This document shows, piece by piece, positions 1 to 7,969 of a stretch of 64,000 nt of DNA (its first letter is position 1; every line of letters begins with the position of its first letter). The DNA lies in assembly GCA_965214235.1 (NCBI GenBank), contig CBDCBH010000003.1, positions 1,922,001 through 1,986,000 of the forward strand, read 5' to 3'. The stretch is from Ilyomonas sp965214235. Its GTDB lineage: Bacteria > Bacteroidota > Bacteroidia > Chitinophagales > Chitinophagaceae. The translations under genes were made by a program, and so were the position numbers. Below the pieces are notes generated by a model. That model was not told where the DNA came from. It ran no database searches and was given only the letters and a program-made list of their open reading frames with translations.

Positions 1-351
1 GTATGCGGGCACTATGGTTGCGGCGGCATTAACGCAGCATTGAGTAATGAAGATTATGAGCACATTTTAAACATGTGGCTGCGCAATATTAAAGATGTGT
101 ACAGTTTATACAAAGATGAGCTGAATAAGATAGAAAACAAAGAAGCTAAAGCCGATCGTTTAACGGAGTTGAATGTGATGGAGCAGGTAAAACATTTAGC
201 TCGTACCTCCATTATTCAGCGTGCCTGGAAAGAGGAGAAGCGACCCAACCTGCATGGCTGGGTGTATGGTTTGAAAAATGGGCGCATCAACCCGATATTT
301 GAAATGAGTGTGGGCGCTGATGTGGAAGATGTATACCGGTTTAAGCTGTGA
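1..351 (+). CDS. Beta-carbonic anhydrase, C-terminal part (5' end outside window)
   Basis: The frame is open from base 1 and ends at TGA 349-351, giving 116 residues of a protein that starts upstream. The first residues read VCGHYGCGGI. This is the beta-class carbonic anhydrase segment in which the His and the second Cys are zinc ligands (family knowledge). The following helical stretch and the segment LHGWVYGLKNGRI fit the end of that family. Such enzymes interconvert CO2 and bicarbonate in the cytoplasm. A TTG at base 40 could be mistaken for a start, but it lies after the zinc motif. The gene converges on plsX, with an AT-rich hairpin between them. Confidence 0.9.
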   Translation, partial: VCGHYGCGGINAALSNEDYEHILNMWLRNIKDVYSLYKDELNKIENKEAKADRLTELNVMEQVKHLARTSIIQRAWKEEKRPNLHGWVYGLKNGRINPIFEMSVGADVEDVYRFKL

Positions 352-365
352 TGGTTTTATGCTTA

Positions 366-394
366 TTGTATAAGATTTTCAAAATTTTATACAA
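366..394. terminator. Bidirectional terminator between convergent genes
   Basis: A 13-bp inverted repeat with one G-T pair (TTGTATAA on the left, TTATACAA on the right) closes a 3-base loop. It lies between the carbonic anhydrase stop and the plsX stop. The stem is AT-rich, so its strength as a terminator is uncertain. Confidence 0.5.
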
Positions 395-427
395 CTAATT
401 GGTATGAGTTTCGGCAATCAAAATTTA

Positions 428-1390
428 TCAAACTACAGTATTTACAAACGCCTTTTTTATCGTGTCGCAGAAATTGGATTGAATCAGTTTTTCAGCAGCG
501 AGAATCATGTTCTTAAACGCATTTGCATTGCTGATGCCATGCCCGATAATCACCGGTTTGTCTACGCCAAGTACCGGTGTTCCGCCATAATTTTCATAGT
601 GAAAACGGTTCATGTATTCGTCTTTATCAAGGTTGCGCTGCACCGCAATATTGTATAAAGATTCTGCCATTTTTAAAATTATGTTGCCGGTAAAACCATC
701 ACATACAATTACATCGGCTTTGTTCATAAACACATCTCTGCCTTCTACATTTCCAATGAAATGGATGGCTGTATTTTCTTTTAATAAAGGATAAGCTCCC
801 TGCGCTAACATGTTGCCCTTGCTTTCTTCTTCCCCTACATTTAACAAACCAACCCTTGGTTTTTCAATATTCAAAATATGTTCGGCATACAAGCTGCCTA
901 AAATGGCAAACTGGTTCAATTGTTCCGGCTTGCAATCGGCGTTCAAACCAACGTCCAGCAACAATCCTGTGGCACCATTCACTTTGGGAACAATAGTAGA
1001 AATAGTTGGACGCAAAATCCCTTCAATGGCTTTGATAGTGTACATTGTGCCTACCAGCATGGCACCGGTATTGCCTGCACTTAAAAATGCATCTATCTTT
1101 CCCGTTGCCAATAAATGAAAGCCAATAGCAATGGAGGATTTCTGTTTTTCTTTTAATGCTTTTACCGGATGCTCGTGATAGCCAATAACCTCCGGTGCAT
1201 GAATGATGCAGGTATAATGAGAAGAAACCTGGTATTGGTTGAATAATGATTGCACCTGCTGCTCGTCACCGATACAAAACAAAGTTGCCGGCTTTGACCC
1301 CTCTGATAGATACAACTGCAAACCCAATACGGCTTCGAGTGGGGCATAATCGCCACCCATCATGTCTATCCCGATGTTCATAGCCGGCAA
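428..1390 (-). CDS. plsX: Phosphate acyltransferase PlsX
   Basis: PlsX makes acyl-phosphate from acyl-ACP for phosphatidic acid synthesis at the membrane surface. The N-terminus contains IGIDMMGGDYAP, the family's hallmark, and there are further typical blocks such as FLSAGNTGAMLVG and CDGFTGNIILKM near the C-terminus. The 320-residue length is normal. A second Met three codons later (before NIGIDMMGGD) could be the true start. It lies just downstream of rpmF in the same direction, the classical yceD-rpmF-plsX order that links ribosome and lipid synthesis. Confidence 0.95.
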   Translation of the reverse strand: MPAMNIGIDMMGGDYAPLEAVLGLQLYLSEGSKPATLFCIGDEQQVQSLFNQYQVSSHYTCIIHAPEVIGYHEHPVKALKEKQKSSIAIGFHLLATGKIDAFLSAGNTGAMLVGTMYTIKAIEGILRPTISTIVPKVNGATGLLLDVGLNADCKPEQLNQFAILGSLYAEHILNIEKPRVGLLNVGEEESKGNMLAQGAYPLLKENTAIHFIGNVEGRDVFMNKADVIVCDGFTGNIILKMAESLYNIAVQRNLDKDEYMNRFHYENYGGTPVLGVDKPVIIGHGISNANAFKNMILAAEKLIQSNFCDTIKKAFVNTVV

Positions 1391-1429
1391 GCTAATAATA
1401 AATGCGGAAACCTAAAAGTTACGATTGTC

Positions 1430-1624
1430 TTATGCTTTAAGCGGCGCTTTCTCTGCCACTACTTTTCCTTTGTAGTATAGCTTGCCTTCACTTACATGAG
1501 CGCGGTGGCGTACATGTATTTCACCCGTTGTGGTGTCTTTGCTTAAAGTTACCTCTTCAGCTTTATAATGTGTTCTACGTTTGGCACTGCGTTGCTGCGA
1601 ATGCCTGCGTTTTGGATTTGGCAT
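1430..1624 (-). CDS. rpmF: 50S ribosomal protein L32
   Basis: A 64-residue, strongly basic protein beginning MPNPKRRHSQQRSAKRRTHY, typical of the L32 N-terminal tail that packs into 23S rRNA. It is one of the small zinc-ribbon-derived L32 proteins, but the Cys pairs of zinc-binding versions are absent here, so this is the zinc-independent form. Its stop is 39 bases before plsX, and yceD ends 24 bases upstream, so the three are probably co-transcribed. Confidence 0.95.
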   Translation of the reverse strand: MPNPKRRHSQQRSAKRRTHYKAEEVTLSKDTTTGEIHVRHRAHVSEGKLYYKGKVVAEKAPLKA

Positions 1625-1648
1625 GACCTGTTATTTTAAGATAAATAG

Positions 1649-2191
1649 TTAATGTAAATTTTTAAATTGCTCTAAGCCTTTCCAGATGGGGTTTGCACCC
1701 TTCTCCGTTTCGTTTTTCATTTGCTCCAGTTTGCTCAATACCTCTTCATTACAGGTACTGTTGCCATCGGCGCCATCAGCACAAATCTTTTGCGATGGAA
1801 TACTTAAGTTGATGAACTCATAAATCCAGTCGCCCACATACAAGTGGCTTTCTGTTCTGCTGATATAATATACATCAGGGTCCTCTTCCTGCTCATTCAT
1901 CTTGTCTGGCTCATCAACCATTTTTACTATAATGTTGAATTCATCCCAAAGCCTTACAGTGAGTGCATTTCCGCAACGGTCGCACAGTGCATCAGCCTTT
2001 CCGTCAACATCAAACTTCAACATTAAAAAACCATTGTTTTTATCCAACAACAGCTTAATATGCGCATTGCAATTGGTAAAATCCTGCTCGCCGTATTGTG
2101 CAAAGAACTTATCGTTTATCGCGTAATGATATTCGTGAATGCCCGGCTTCAACCCTACAAAAGCTATTTCATACGCTCTCCGGTTATTCAT
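1649..2191 (-). CDS. yceD: YceD/DUF177 protein (23S rRNA accumulation)
   Basis: A 180-residue DUF177 protein. The CDRC pair at about residues 89-92 (within LCDRCGNALTVRLW) and two later Cys residues (KICAD and STCNE) match the family's Cys pattern. In other bacteria YceD is needed for normal 23S rRNA accumulation; that role here is inferred. Position directly upstream of rpmF supports the call. The ATG lies in TAACCGGAGAGCG context on the minus strand. Confidence 0.85.
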   Translation of the reverse strand: MNNRRAYEIAFVGLKPGIHEYHYAINDKFFAQYGEQDFTNCNAHIKLLLDKNNGFLMLKFDVDGKADALCDRCGNALTVRLWDEFNIIVKMVDEPDKMNEQEEDPDVYYISRTESHLYVGDWIYEFINLSIPSQKICADGADGNSTCNEEVLSKLEQMKNETEKGANPIWKGLEQFKNLH

Positions 2192-2315
2192 AGCTCCAAA
2201 TTAAGGGTGGCGAAGGTATAGTAAAAAATAATGATAATGAAGAGAATGAAGATTGTTTTAAGAGAATGTTTGGGAAGAATGATTTGCAATGAAGATAAGA
2301 AGGAGTAAAGAAGAG

Positions 2316-2348
2316 AGGTGTCAGACATTTTTAAAATGCCTGACACCT
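2316..2348. repeat. Near-perfect palindrome, possible terminator or REP
   Basis: AGGTGTCAG at the left end pairs with CTGACACCT at the right end. The arms are 16 bp with one mismatch and a short AT loop. It lies downstream of the metalloprotease stop and upstream of yceD, so it could end the metalloprotease transcript. GTGTCAG-type palindromes are also common as dispersed REP elements. Confidence 0.5.
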
Positions 2349-2417
2349 TTGTAAAGTTTGGCATTACTCTAAATCCTTCCTGATTTTTGAATTGTGCAAA
2401 CAAATTCATTTTCTTTA

Positions 2418-4994
2418 TTAACTGCTACCTCTTGGATCCAACGCTCTCTTGATTCGTTCCGCCACATCCACTAAATGATACTTGCTCAACTTATCTGTGG
2501 TACCTGGAATGGCTGTTAATATCTTACTCCGCAAAGCCGTCAAATGTGCTCTTGCAATAGAGATGACATCAGTTGATTTTATGTTTGTATTTCCTAATGC
2601 ACCCAGCGCATTGAACGAGATGGTAATGCCGCCAACCGGTGGCGTTAAAATATTTATTAACGCTTCTGTATAAGCTTTCTGCACGTTGCGGCGATACATA
2701 TCAATCGGCTTCTTCGTCTGTAGCTCGCTCCAGATGCCATTTTCAGCATCGGTTAGCATTTCATCTGCGGTGTATGGATTTTTATCATCAAAACGATAGC
2801 TGCTGTACACCATGCGTGCGAGCCGTGATGAAGAAATCAGGCTGTTTATTGTATTAACCTGAATAGTACCTACTGCTTCTGCCGATGCAGGGTTGCTGAA
2901 TTTGTTAAGAATACTTTTATCCAGTAACCAACCCGGTGTTTGAAACAATTGCTTGTTTAAAAAAGCAATCGCTTCTTTTTGCATTGCTTTTGGCGTTGGC
3001 GAATATACATCGCCGTTTTGCTCTACACTTTTCGGTACTTCGTATATCCCGCCTACATTTTTTAAAACATGATAAACATAGCGGTTATACTGAATAGTAA
3101 GCTGCGAATACATGTCTTCAAGGTTATTATATACATCTGCATCTTCTTTTGTCCATGCGGGCAGTTGCGGTAAAATTCGTTTTAAATTTTTAATTCCGTA
3201 TTCGCTTGCCTTCATGCTGTTGTCGCCTAAATCTTCTGTTTGCGAGTGTGGATCATAAGGATTGGATTCAGTGCCAAACCACAAGCGGGGATTGGCTTTC
3301 AGGCTGTCAATCACCCATTTGTTTATAATCTTTTTATCTTCTTCTTCAGTATTGCCGCCACTGTATGAATAACCCCACTGAATAGCCCATTTATCATACT
3401 CACCAATACGTGGAAACAAGCCTGCTTCAGTGATGCCATCTTCAGGCTGCGCCACATAATTAAAGCGTGCATAATCCATAATGGATGGTGTGTGTCCATG
3501 CGCTTCTAACCAGGCTTTATCGCGCAATTTTTCAACCGGAACCGTACTGCTGCTGCCCATGTTATGTCGCAACCCTAATGTGTGGCCAATTTCGTGAGAA
3601 GAAACAAAACGCACCAGTTCACCCATTAGCGAATCATTTAGTTTCATTGTTCTTGCTTTTGGATCAACTGCGGCAGTTTGTATAAAATACCAATCGTGCA
3701 ACAGCTTCATCACGTTATGATACCAGCCGATATGGCTTTCTAAAATTTCGCCCGTGCGCGGGTCGTGAACATTGGGTCCGTAAGCATTTTCAATATCCGA
3801 AGCAAAATAGCGAAGCACCGAATAACGCGCATCTTCAAGGCTCATCGTACTATCGTTTTTGGGCCACTCTTTCGCCATAATTGCATTTTTAAATCCTGCT
3901 TTTTCAAACGCTTTCTGCCAGTCGTTAATGCCCTGAATTAAATAAGGTCGCCACTTCTTAGGCGTTGCCGGATCAATATAATATACAATTGGTTTGGCAG
4001 GTTCTACCAGTTCGCCATGTTTCCATTTCTCCAGGTCTTCGGGCTTAGGTTCCAATCGCCAGCGTACAACAAAAACATCATTCTTTACTTTCTGCTGGTC
4101 ATCTCCGTAAATTGTATAATCATCTGCAAAATATCCCACGCGCGGGTCGAAAGTTCGCTTTGCCATTGGTTTTGATGGCAGCCTGATAAATGAGTTATTT
4201 ATTGCCAGGGTTACAGCGCCGGCAGCATTGGCAGCCGGAAACGTTGTGGAAGGAAACGGACCAAAAGTAAAGCCTCCAAAACCACCGCTGGAGCCGAACG
4301 TTTTTACCGTTTTCACTTCAGTGTTTAATGCATAACTGTTGATGTTATCGATGTAAGAACGATCGCTGATTAAGCCAGATAAATTATAAGCTCTTTTATC
4401 CAACGGGCTGACGCTGACCACCTGGTTATCGCCACGGAAAAAATCGGTAACATCAATCACCACACTGGCCGAATCGCGATTGTTCACCGTATCTCTGCCA
4501 AAGGCTTTAATATCAAACACCGCAGCAATTGGGTTTTCATTGGAGTTGGTTACGGCTTTATAAATTTGATTGGCTGAATCGGCAACATTAATTGTTGTAA
4601 TTACTCTTAAAAAAATGTTGTTGTTCGGTCCTTGCTCAAACTGCACGGTTTGCTGGTTGGTAAGTTCACCGCCGTACACATTGCCTCCGGCAGGAGTGCG
4701 GCTGTACCTTGTAACCGCTAAAATTTCTTTGTTCAGTAAACTATCCGGTATTTCAAAATACCATTTGTCATCTACTTTATGAATGGTAAACAAGCCTGCC
4801 TTTGTGATGGCTTTGTTTGTAATCACATCAGTATAAGCTTTTGGAACGCCAATTTTTTGGGGCGGAAGGCGATGCGTAGTATCTCCCGTGGGCGAAGCAT
4901 GCACAACTGGCGGGGGAACAGGTTGCGATTTTTTTCTGGTAGCACAGCCCCACATCATTACAATAACACCCAAAAGTATCCCTGCTTTTATCAT
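2418..4994 (-). CDS. Zinc-dependent metalloprotease lipoprotein (DUF5117/DUF4953 type)
   Basis: An 858-residue lipoprotein: MIKAGILLGVIVMMWGC ends in a lipobox, so it should be exported and lipid-anchored. The metzincin zinc motif HEIGHTLGLRHNMGS starts at about residue 467, with three His ligands and the catalytic Glu, followed by the Met-turn-like SIMDYARF. The N-terminal third has the DUF5118/DUF5117 style (a KVDDKWYFEIPDSLLNKEIL block), and the C-terminus is DUF4953-like. Substrates are unknown. The start is divergent from the LysE gene. Confidence 0.85.
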   Translation of the reverse strand: MIKAGILLGVIVMMWGCATRKKSQPVPPPVVHASPTGDTTHRLPPQKIGVPKAYTDVITNKAITKAGLFTIHKVDDKWYFEIPDSLLNKEILAVTRYSRTPAGGNVYGGELTNQQTVQFEQGPNNNIFLRVITTINVADSANQIYKAVTNSNENPIAAVFDIKAFGRDTVNNRDSASVVIDVTDFFRGDNQVVSVSPLDKRAYNLSGLISDRSYIDNINSYALNTEVKTVKTFGSSGGFGGFTFGPFPSTTFPAANAAGAVTLAINNSFIRLPSKPMAKRTFDPRVGYFADDYTIYGDDQQKVKNDVFVVRWRLEPKPEDLEKWKHGELVEPAKPIVYYIDPATPKKWRPYLIQGINDWQKAFEKAGFKNAIMAKEWPKNDSTMSLEDARYSVLRYFASDIENAYGPNVHDPRTGEILESHIGWYHNVMKLLHDWYFIQTAAVDPKARTMKLNDSLMGELVRFVSSHEIGHTLGLRHNMGSSSTVPVEKLRDKAWLEAHGHTPSIMDYARFNYVAQPEDGITEAGLFPRIGEYDKWAIQWGYSYSGGNTEEEDKKIINKWVIDSLKANPRLWFGTESNPYDPHSQTEDLGDNSMKASEYGIKNLKRILPQLPAWTKEDADVYNNLEDMYSQLTIQYNRYVYHVLKNVGGIYEVPKSVEQNGDVYSPTPKAMQKEAIAFLNKQLFQTPGWLLDKSILNKFSNPASAEAVGTIQVNTINSLISSSRLARMVYSSYRFDDKNPYTADEMLTDAENGIWSELQTKKPIDMYRRNVQKAYTEALINILTPPVGGITISFNALGALGNTNIKSTDVISIARAHLTALRSKILTAIPGTTDKLSKYHLVDVAERIKRALDPRGSS

Positions 4995-5065
4995 TTAATT
5001 TTTCTTTTTAAAAACGCGATGAAGGTAATGCGCAGGCAATAAAATTGCAGGCTGTAAAAAGCAAA

Positions 5066-5096
5066 CACTTTTATTTTCCTGTTAAAAATAAAAGTG
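5066..5096. repeat. 12-bp inverted repeat in divergent intergenic region
   Basis: CACTTTTATTTT is repeated in inverse as AAAATAAAAGTG with a 7-base spacer. It sits between the divergent metalloprotease and LysE genes. It could be an operator or a transcript hairpin; the sequence does not decide. Confidence 0.35.
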
Positions 5097-5163
5097 CAGT
5101 AAAAACAAACCTGTTTATCAAACGAAGCAGGACAAACATTTATCGTTTATATGGCGTCGATGC

Positions 5164-5194
5164 TTTTGTTCTATCGGTGAAACCTTTATATTCG
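5164..5194 (+). promoter_or_regulatory. Putative Bacteroidota-type promoter for the LysE gene
   Basis: TTTTG (5164-5168) and TATATTCG (5187-5194) are 18 bases apart. The consensus is TTTG then TAnnTTTG with about 19 bases between; one mismatch here. The element ends 23 bases before the LysE start. Confidence 0.45.
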
Positions 5195-5217
5195 TTGTCT
5201 ATTTTTATTTTAAAAGA

Positions 5218-5883
5218 ATGATGATTGCAGCCCTGATAAAAGGTTTGGCATTGGGATTATTGCTTAGTATTTCGGTAGGTCCGGTTATCTTTTCAATCAT
5301 CCGTCAAAGTTTAAACAATGGTCATAAAGGCGGTTTTGCTTTTGTTGCGGGGGTAAGCGCCAGCGATATTTTATTAGTGTTGGTGTGCAATATATTCTCG
5401 CAGTTGTTTAAACAGGCAATGAGCCATGAAAAAACTATCGGCATTATAGGAAGCGTATTCTTAATTCTGCTGGGTGTTTTTAATTTCTTCTTTAAAAAAG
5501 TTCCCCGACCCGATGATGTAAAAGTGATTACCGTGTTTCGTAAGCGCGATATGCTGGCAAGCTTTTTTGCCGGTTTTTTTATGAACCTTCTCAATCCCGG
5601 TGTTTCCTTGTTTTGGTTTGCTGCATCGGCAACCATTTTAGAAGATGCTCAAACGGTAGCTGCGCCCGATCAGTATCGTTTAATTGTATTTGTAACCTGT
5701 TTGTTGTTTGTTCTTGCAGCAGATATTAGTAAAGTGATGCTGGCAGGTAAAATACGCACCAAGCTTACACCCCATAACATTCATATTATTGATCGTATTT
5801 CAGGTATTATTTTAATGATTTTTGGAATTGTGCTGCTGTACGGAATTTTTACCGGGCACATAGTAGGCAAGCAAATTAATTAA
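5218..5883 (+). CDS. LysE-family translocator
   Basis: A 221-residue integral membrane protein with about six hydrophobic segments. The N-terminus MMIAALIKGLALGLLLSISV runs straight into the G-P-V-I pattern, then SIIRQSLNNGHKGGFAFVAG, which is typical of the LysE/RhtB amino-acid exporters. The substrate cannot be told from sequence. mtgA starts nine bases after its stop, so the two are likely one transcript. The second ATG (codon 2) is an equally possible start. Confidence 0.8.
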   Translation: MMIAALIKGLALGLLLSISVGPVIFSIIRQSLNNGHKGGFAFVAGVSASDILLVLVCNIFSQLFKQAMSHEKTIGIIGSVFLILLGVFNFFFKKVPRPDDVKVITVFRKRDMLASFFAGFFMNLLNPGVSLFWFAASATILEDAQTVAAPDQYRLIVFVTCLLFVLAADISKVMLAGKIRTKLTPHNIHIIDRISGIILMIFGIVLLYGIFTGHIVGKQIN

Positions 5884-5892
5884 TTTTGCTGT

Positions 5893-6612
5893 ATGGCTTC
5901 TTCCTCTACAACCCACCGTGCGCGCATCTGGCGCTGGTGCAAGCGCGGTTTTCTTTTACTGTTCTTTTCCTCTTTTGTTTATATTGTTATTTGCAAGTGG
6001 GTAATGCCGCCTATAACGCTTACGCAGCTTGGTAGTTGGATAAGCGGTGATGGTTTGAAAAGAAGCTATGTAAGCGATAAAGATATATCGGCAAATGTAA
6101 AGCTTGCTGCCATGGCAGGTGAAGACCAATTGTTTCCTTTGCATAATGGCTTCGACTGGAAATCGTTAGAAAAAAGCTTATCAACCGATCCTAAAAAAAA
6201 GAATCGTGTGCGCGGCAGTGCGGCAAGCACCATCAGTCAGCAAGTAGCTAAAAACGTGTTTTTATGGCAAGGAGAAGGTGTTTTAAAATACATTCGTAAA
6301 GTACCGGAATTTTATTTTACTAAAATGATTGAATGGATTTGGGGCAAACAGCGGATTTTAGAAGTGTACTTAAATGTGATAGAAACGGGCAAAGGCATTT
6401 ATGGAGTTGAGGCGGCTTCACAAACTTATTTTGGCAAACCTGCAAAAAGCCTTTTGCGCAAAGAAGCAGCAATGATTATTGCTTGCCTGCCCAATCCAAA
6501 AGTTTACACTGTAAAACCTGTAAGTAGGTTTGTTAATTGGAAGAAAGACTGGATTATGAAACAAATGAACAATATTCAGAACGATGATGATATTAAACAA
6601 TTGATACAGTAA
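5893..6612 (+). CDS. mtgA: Monofunctional peptidoglycan glycosyltransferase (GT51)
   Basis: A 239-residue protein with one N-terminal membrane anchor (about residues 19-37) and a GT51 domain. The block AGEDQLFPLHNGFD carries the catalytic Glu (about E77), RGSAASTISQQVAKNVFLW is the second motif, and EVYLNVIETGKGIYG follows. There is no transpeptidase domain, so it polymerises lipid II glycan strands only. Length and motif order are normal for MtgA. It lies nine bases after the LysE gene. Confidence 0.92.
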   Translation: MASSSTTHRARIWRWCKRGFLLLFFSSFVYIVICKWVMPPITLTQLGSWISGDGLKRSYVSDKDISANVKLAAMAGEDQLFPLHNGFDWKSLEKSLSTDPKKKNRVRGSAASTISQQVAKNVFLWQGEGVLKYIRKVPEFYFTKMIEWIWGKQRILEVYLNVIETGKGIYGVEAASQTYFGKPAKSLLRKEAAMIIACLPNPKVYTVKPVSRFVNWKKDWIMKQMNNIQNDDDIKQLIQ

Positions 6613-6754
6613 AATTGCTACTAACTATCATTAACTGCTTAAGGTAGAACATAAAAGCGTTAAAATAAAAAAGTGAGCATAATTTATATGATTTTAATAA
6701 AAGCTGAACACTTGGTTTTTACAGATTGACGCCATTGAGCACTAATAATTTTTG

Positions 6755-7240
6755 TCAGTTAAACGAGTGTTGAAATTCAAAAGGCGAAAGGTTTGTTTTT
6801 ATCCTGAACTTTGCTGAACGATTGCGGATGTTCAAAGCTTAATTCATAAGAAATTTCACTTGCTGGCAGGTAGGTTGTTAATAGTTTTTCTTTTGCTTTT
6901 TCAATAAGCCTGTCTTGGATATGCTGTTGTGTGTTTTGTTCTGTCAGTACCTTGAATAAGCTATGCAAATTATTGTAGGATAGATGCAATGTTTCTAAAA
7001 TGTATTGAACGAAATGTATTGAATAGCTGGAAAACTTTTTTTAGTAAATCTTCAGTGTTTAAATAATCCGCAAGCAAGCCCCTCAAACGGTCAGGAATTT
7101 GGTGAGCTGCTTTTTTTATATAGTGAATCGGCGATAATAAAACCTTTCCAAATAATTGCGGAAGTCTTCAATTTGCGAAGTAAAAATATCCACGCTAAAT
7201 TTATCAATGTTAGAATGATATTCGTGCCGTCCGTATTGAT
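6755..7240 (-). pseudogene. Decayed AraC-family regulator (cupin plus HTH)
   Basis: No intact frame exists, but pieces in successive minus-strand frames line up as one AraC-type protein. 7240 to about 7130 gives EYHSNIDKFSVDIFTSQIED. The next piece gives IPDRLRGLLADYLNTEDLLKK near 7100-7045, ahead of the HTH. 6989-6815 gives the HTH core NTQQHIQDRLIEKAKEKLL and ISYELSFEHPQSFSKV. After a shift near 6810 the last frame gives KTNLSPFEFQHSFN and a TGA at 6755-6757. At least three frame changes are needed. The known function of such proteins (sensing small molecules, activating promoters) is lost. Confidence 0.75.
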
Positions 7241-7386
7241 AGATTATATTCAAGGCTTGTATAATAAAAAGATCAAAAAAATTCGATATTCAGGTAGATG
7301 GATTACTGTCGGGCATAGCCGCCGTAATAGTTTCAATATTTATTATACTAATTTAGTGGGTGTTCAGGTTTCGGCAAGCCTTTAAA

Positions 7387-7551
7387 TCAATGAAACTCAC
7401 TAATTGTTTCAATTTTATGCAGTTTTTCATTAGGAATAATGAGCCATTTCAAATCGGGCTTTCCAATTGCTTCGCCTAAAATTTTTGCCACTTCATTTGA
7501 CGCAACTTCATTACTTGCTTTGTAACGAATTGTTCTATCGTCAAAAGGTTT
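7387..7551 (-). pseudogene. Remnant of an NmrA-like NAD(P)H-binding oxidoreductase (C-terminal part)
   Basis: A 54-codon minus-strand frame flanked by stops reads KPFDDRTIRYKASNEVASNE and then AKILGEAIGKPDLKWLIIPN. This matches the region after the Rossmann domain in NmrA/SDR-like NAD(P)H-binding proteins, where ASxEVxxNEVAKxLGxAIGKPDLKW is typical. No start codon and no Rossmann glycine motif remain. It lies next to the AraC remnant; such oxidoreductases often neighbour AraC regulators, so both may come from one lost module. Confidence 0.6.
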
Positions 7552-7969
7552 TTATTTATTGATGTTAGAAGTTTTGCTATACCAACCAACTTATTATTTG
7601 AATACTAAGAGTTTTCATGACATACAAATAAATAGCCCTATAAAAAAGCTCTGAAATTTGTTTTGGTTCACTGCTGCTTTATCCAGAATTATTCAAAATT
7701 TTTACTATAAAAAAGGATAGCGTAACGAAAATGAATCTTTTATTACAGATATAAAGAACAAAAGCAGCAAAAATATTCATACTTTTTTAACTAATCCTAA
7801 TGCGATTTTCTTATTAAAAGAAATTTATTTTTCAATATTCCAACATAAAATATTGAAATACAGCAGTTTAAAATTTAGTCTTAAAAAATCTTAAAAATAT
7901 TACAATTTAATTTTTTAACAAACCTTATAAACCCCTAACTTAGCTCTAAATTTTAATAACGGATTGCTT
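7552..7969. other. AT-rich region upstream of SusC, no gene seen
   Basis: No coding frame or RNA gene could be supported. The last 200 bases are very AT-rich with A and T tracts and presumably hold the promoter of the SusC/SusD operon, but no clear TTTG/TAnnTTTG pair was found. Confidence 0.5.

Noticed and set aside
40..351. An apparently complete 103-residue gene starting at TTG 40
   Set aside because: The carbonic anhydrase zinc motif lies upstream in the same frame from base 1, so this is only the end of a longer gene.
2188..2409. A 73-codon minus-strand frame through the palindrome near 2316-2348
   Set aside because: Low-complexity hydrophobic sequence overlapping a hairpin, with no recognisable start context or family.
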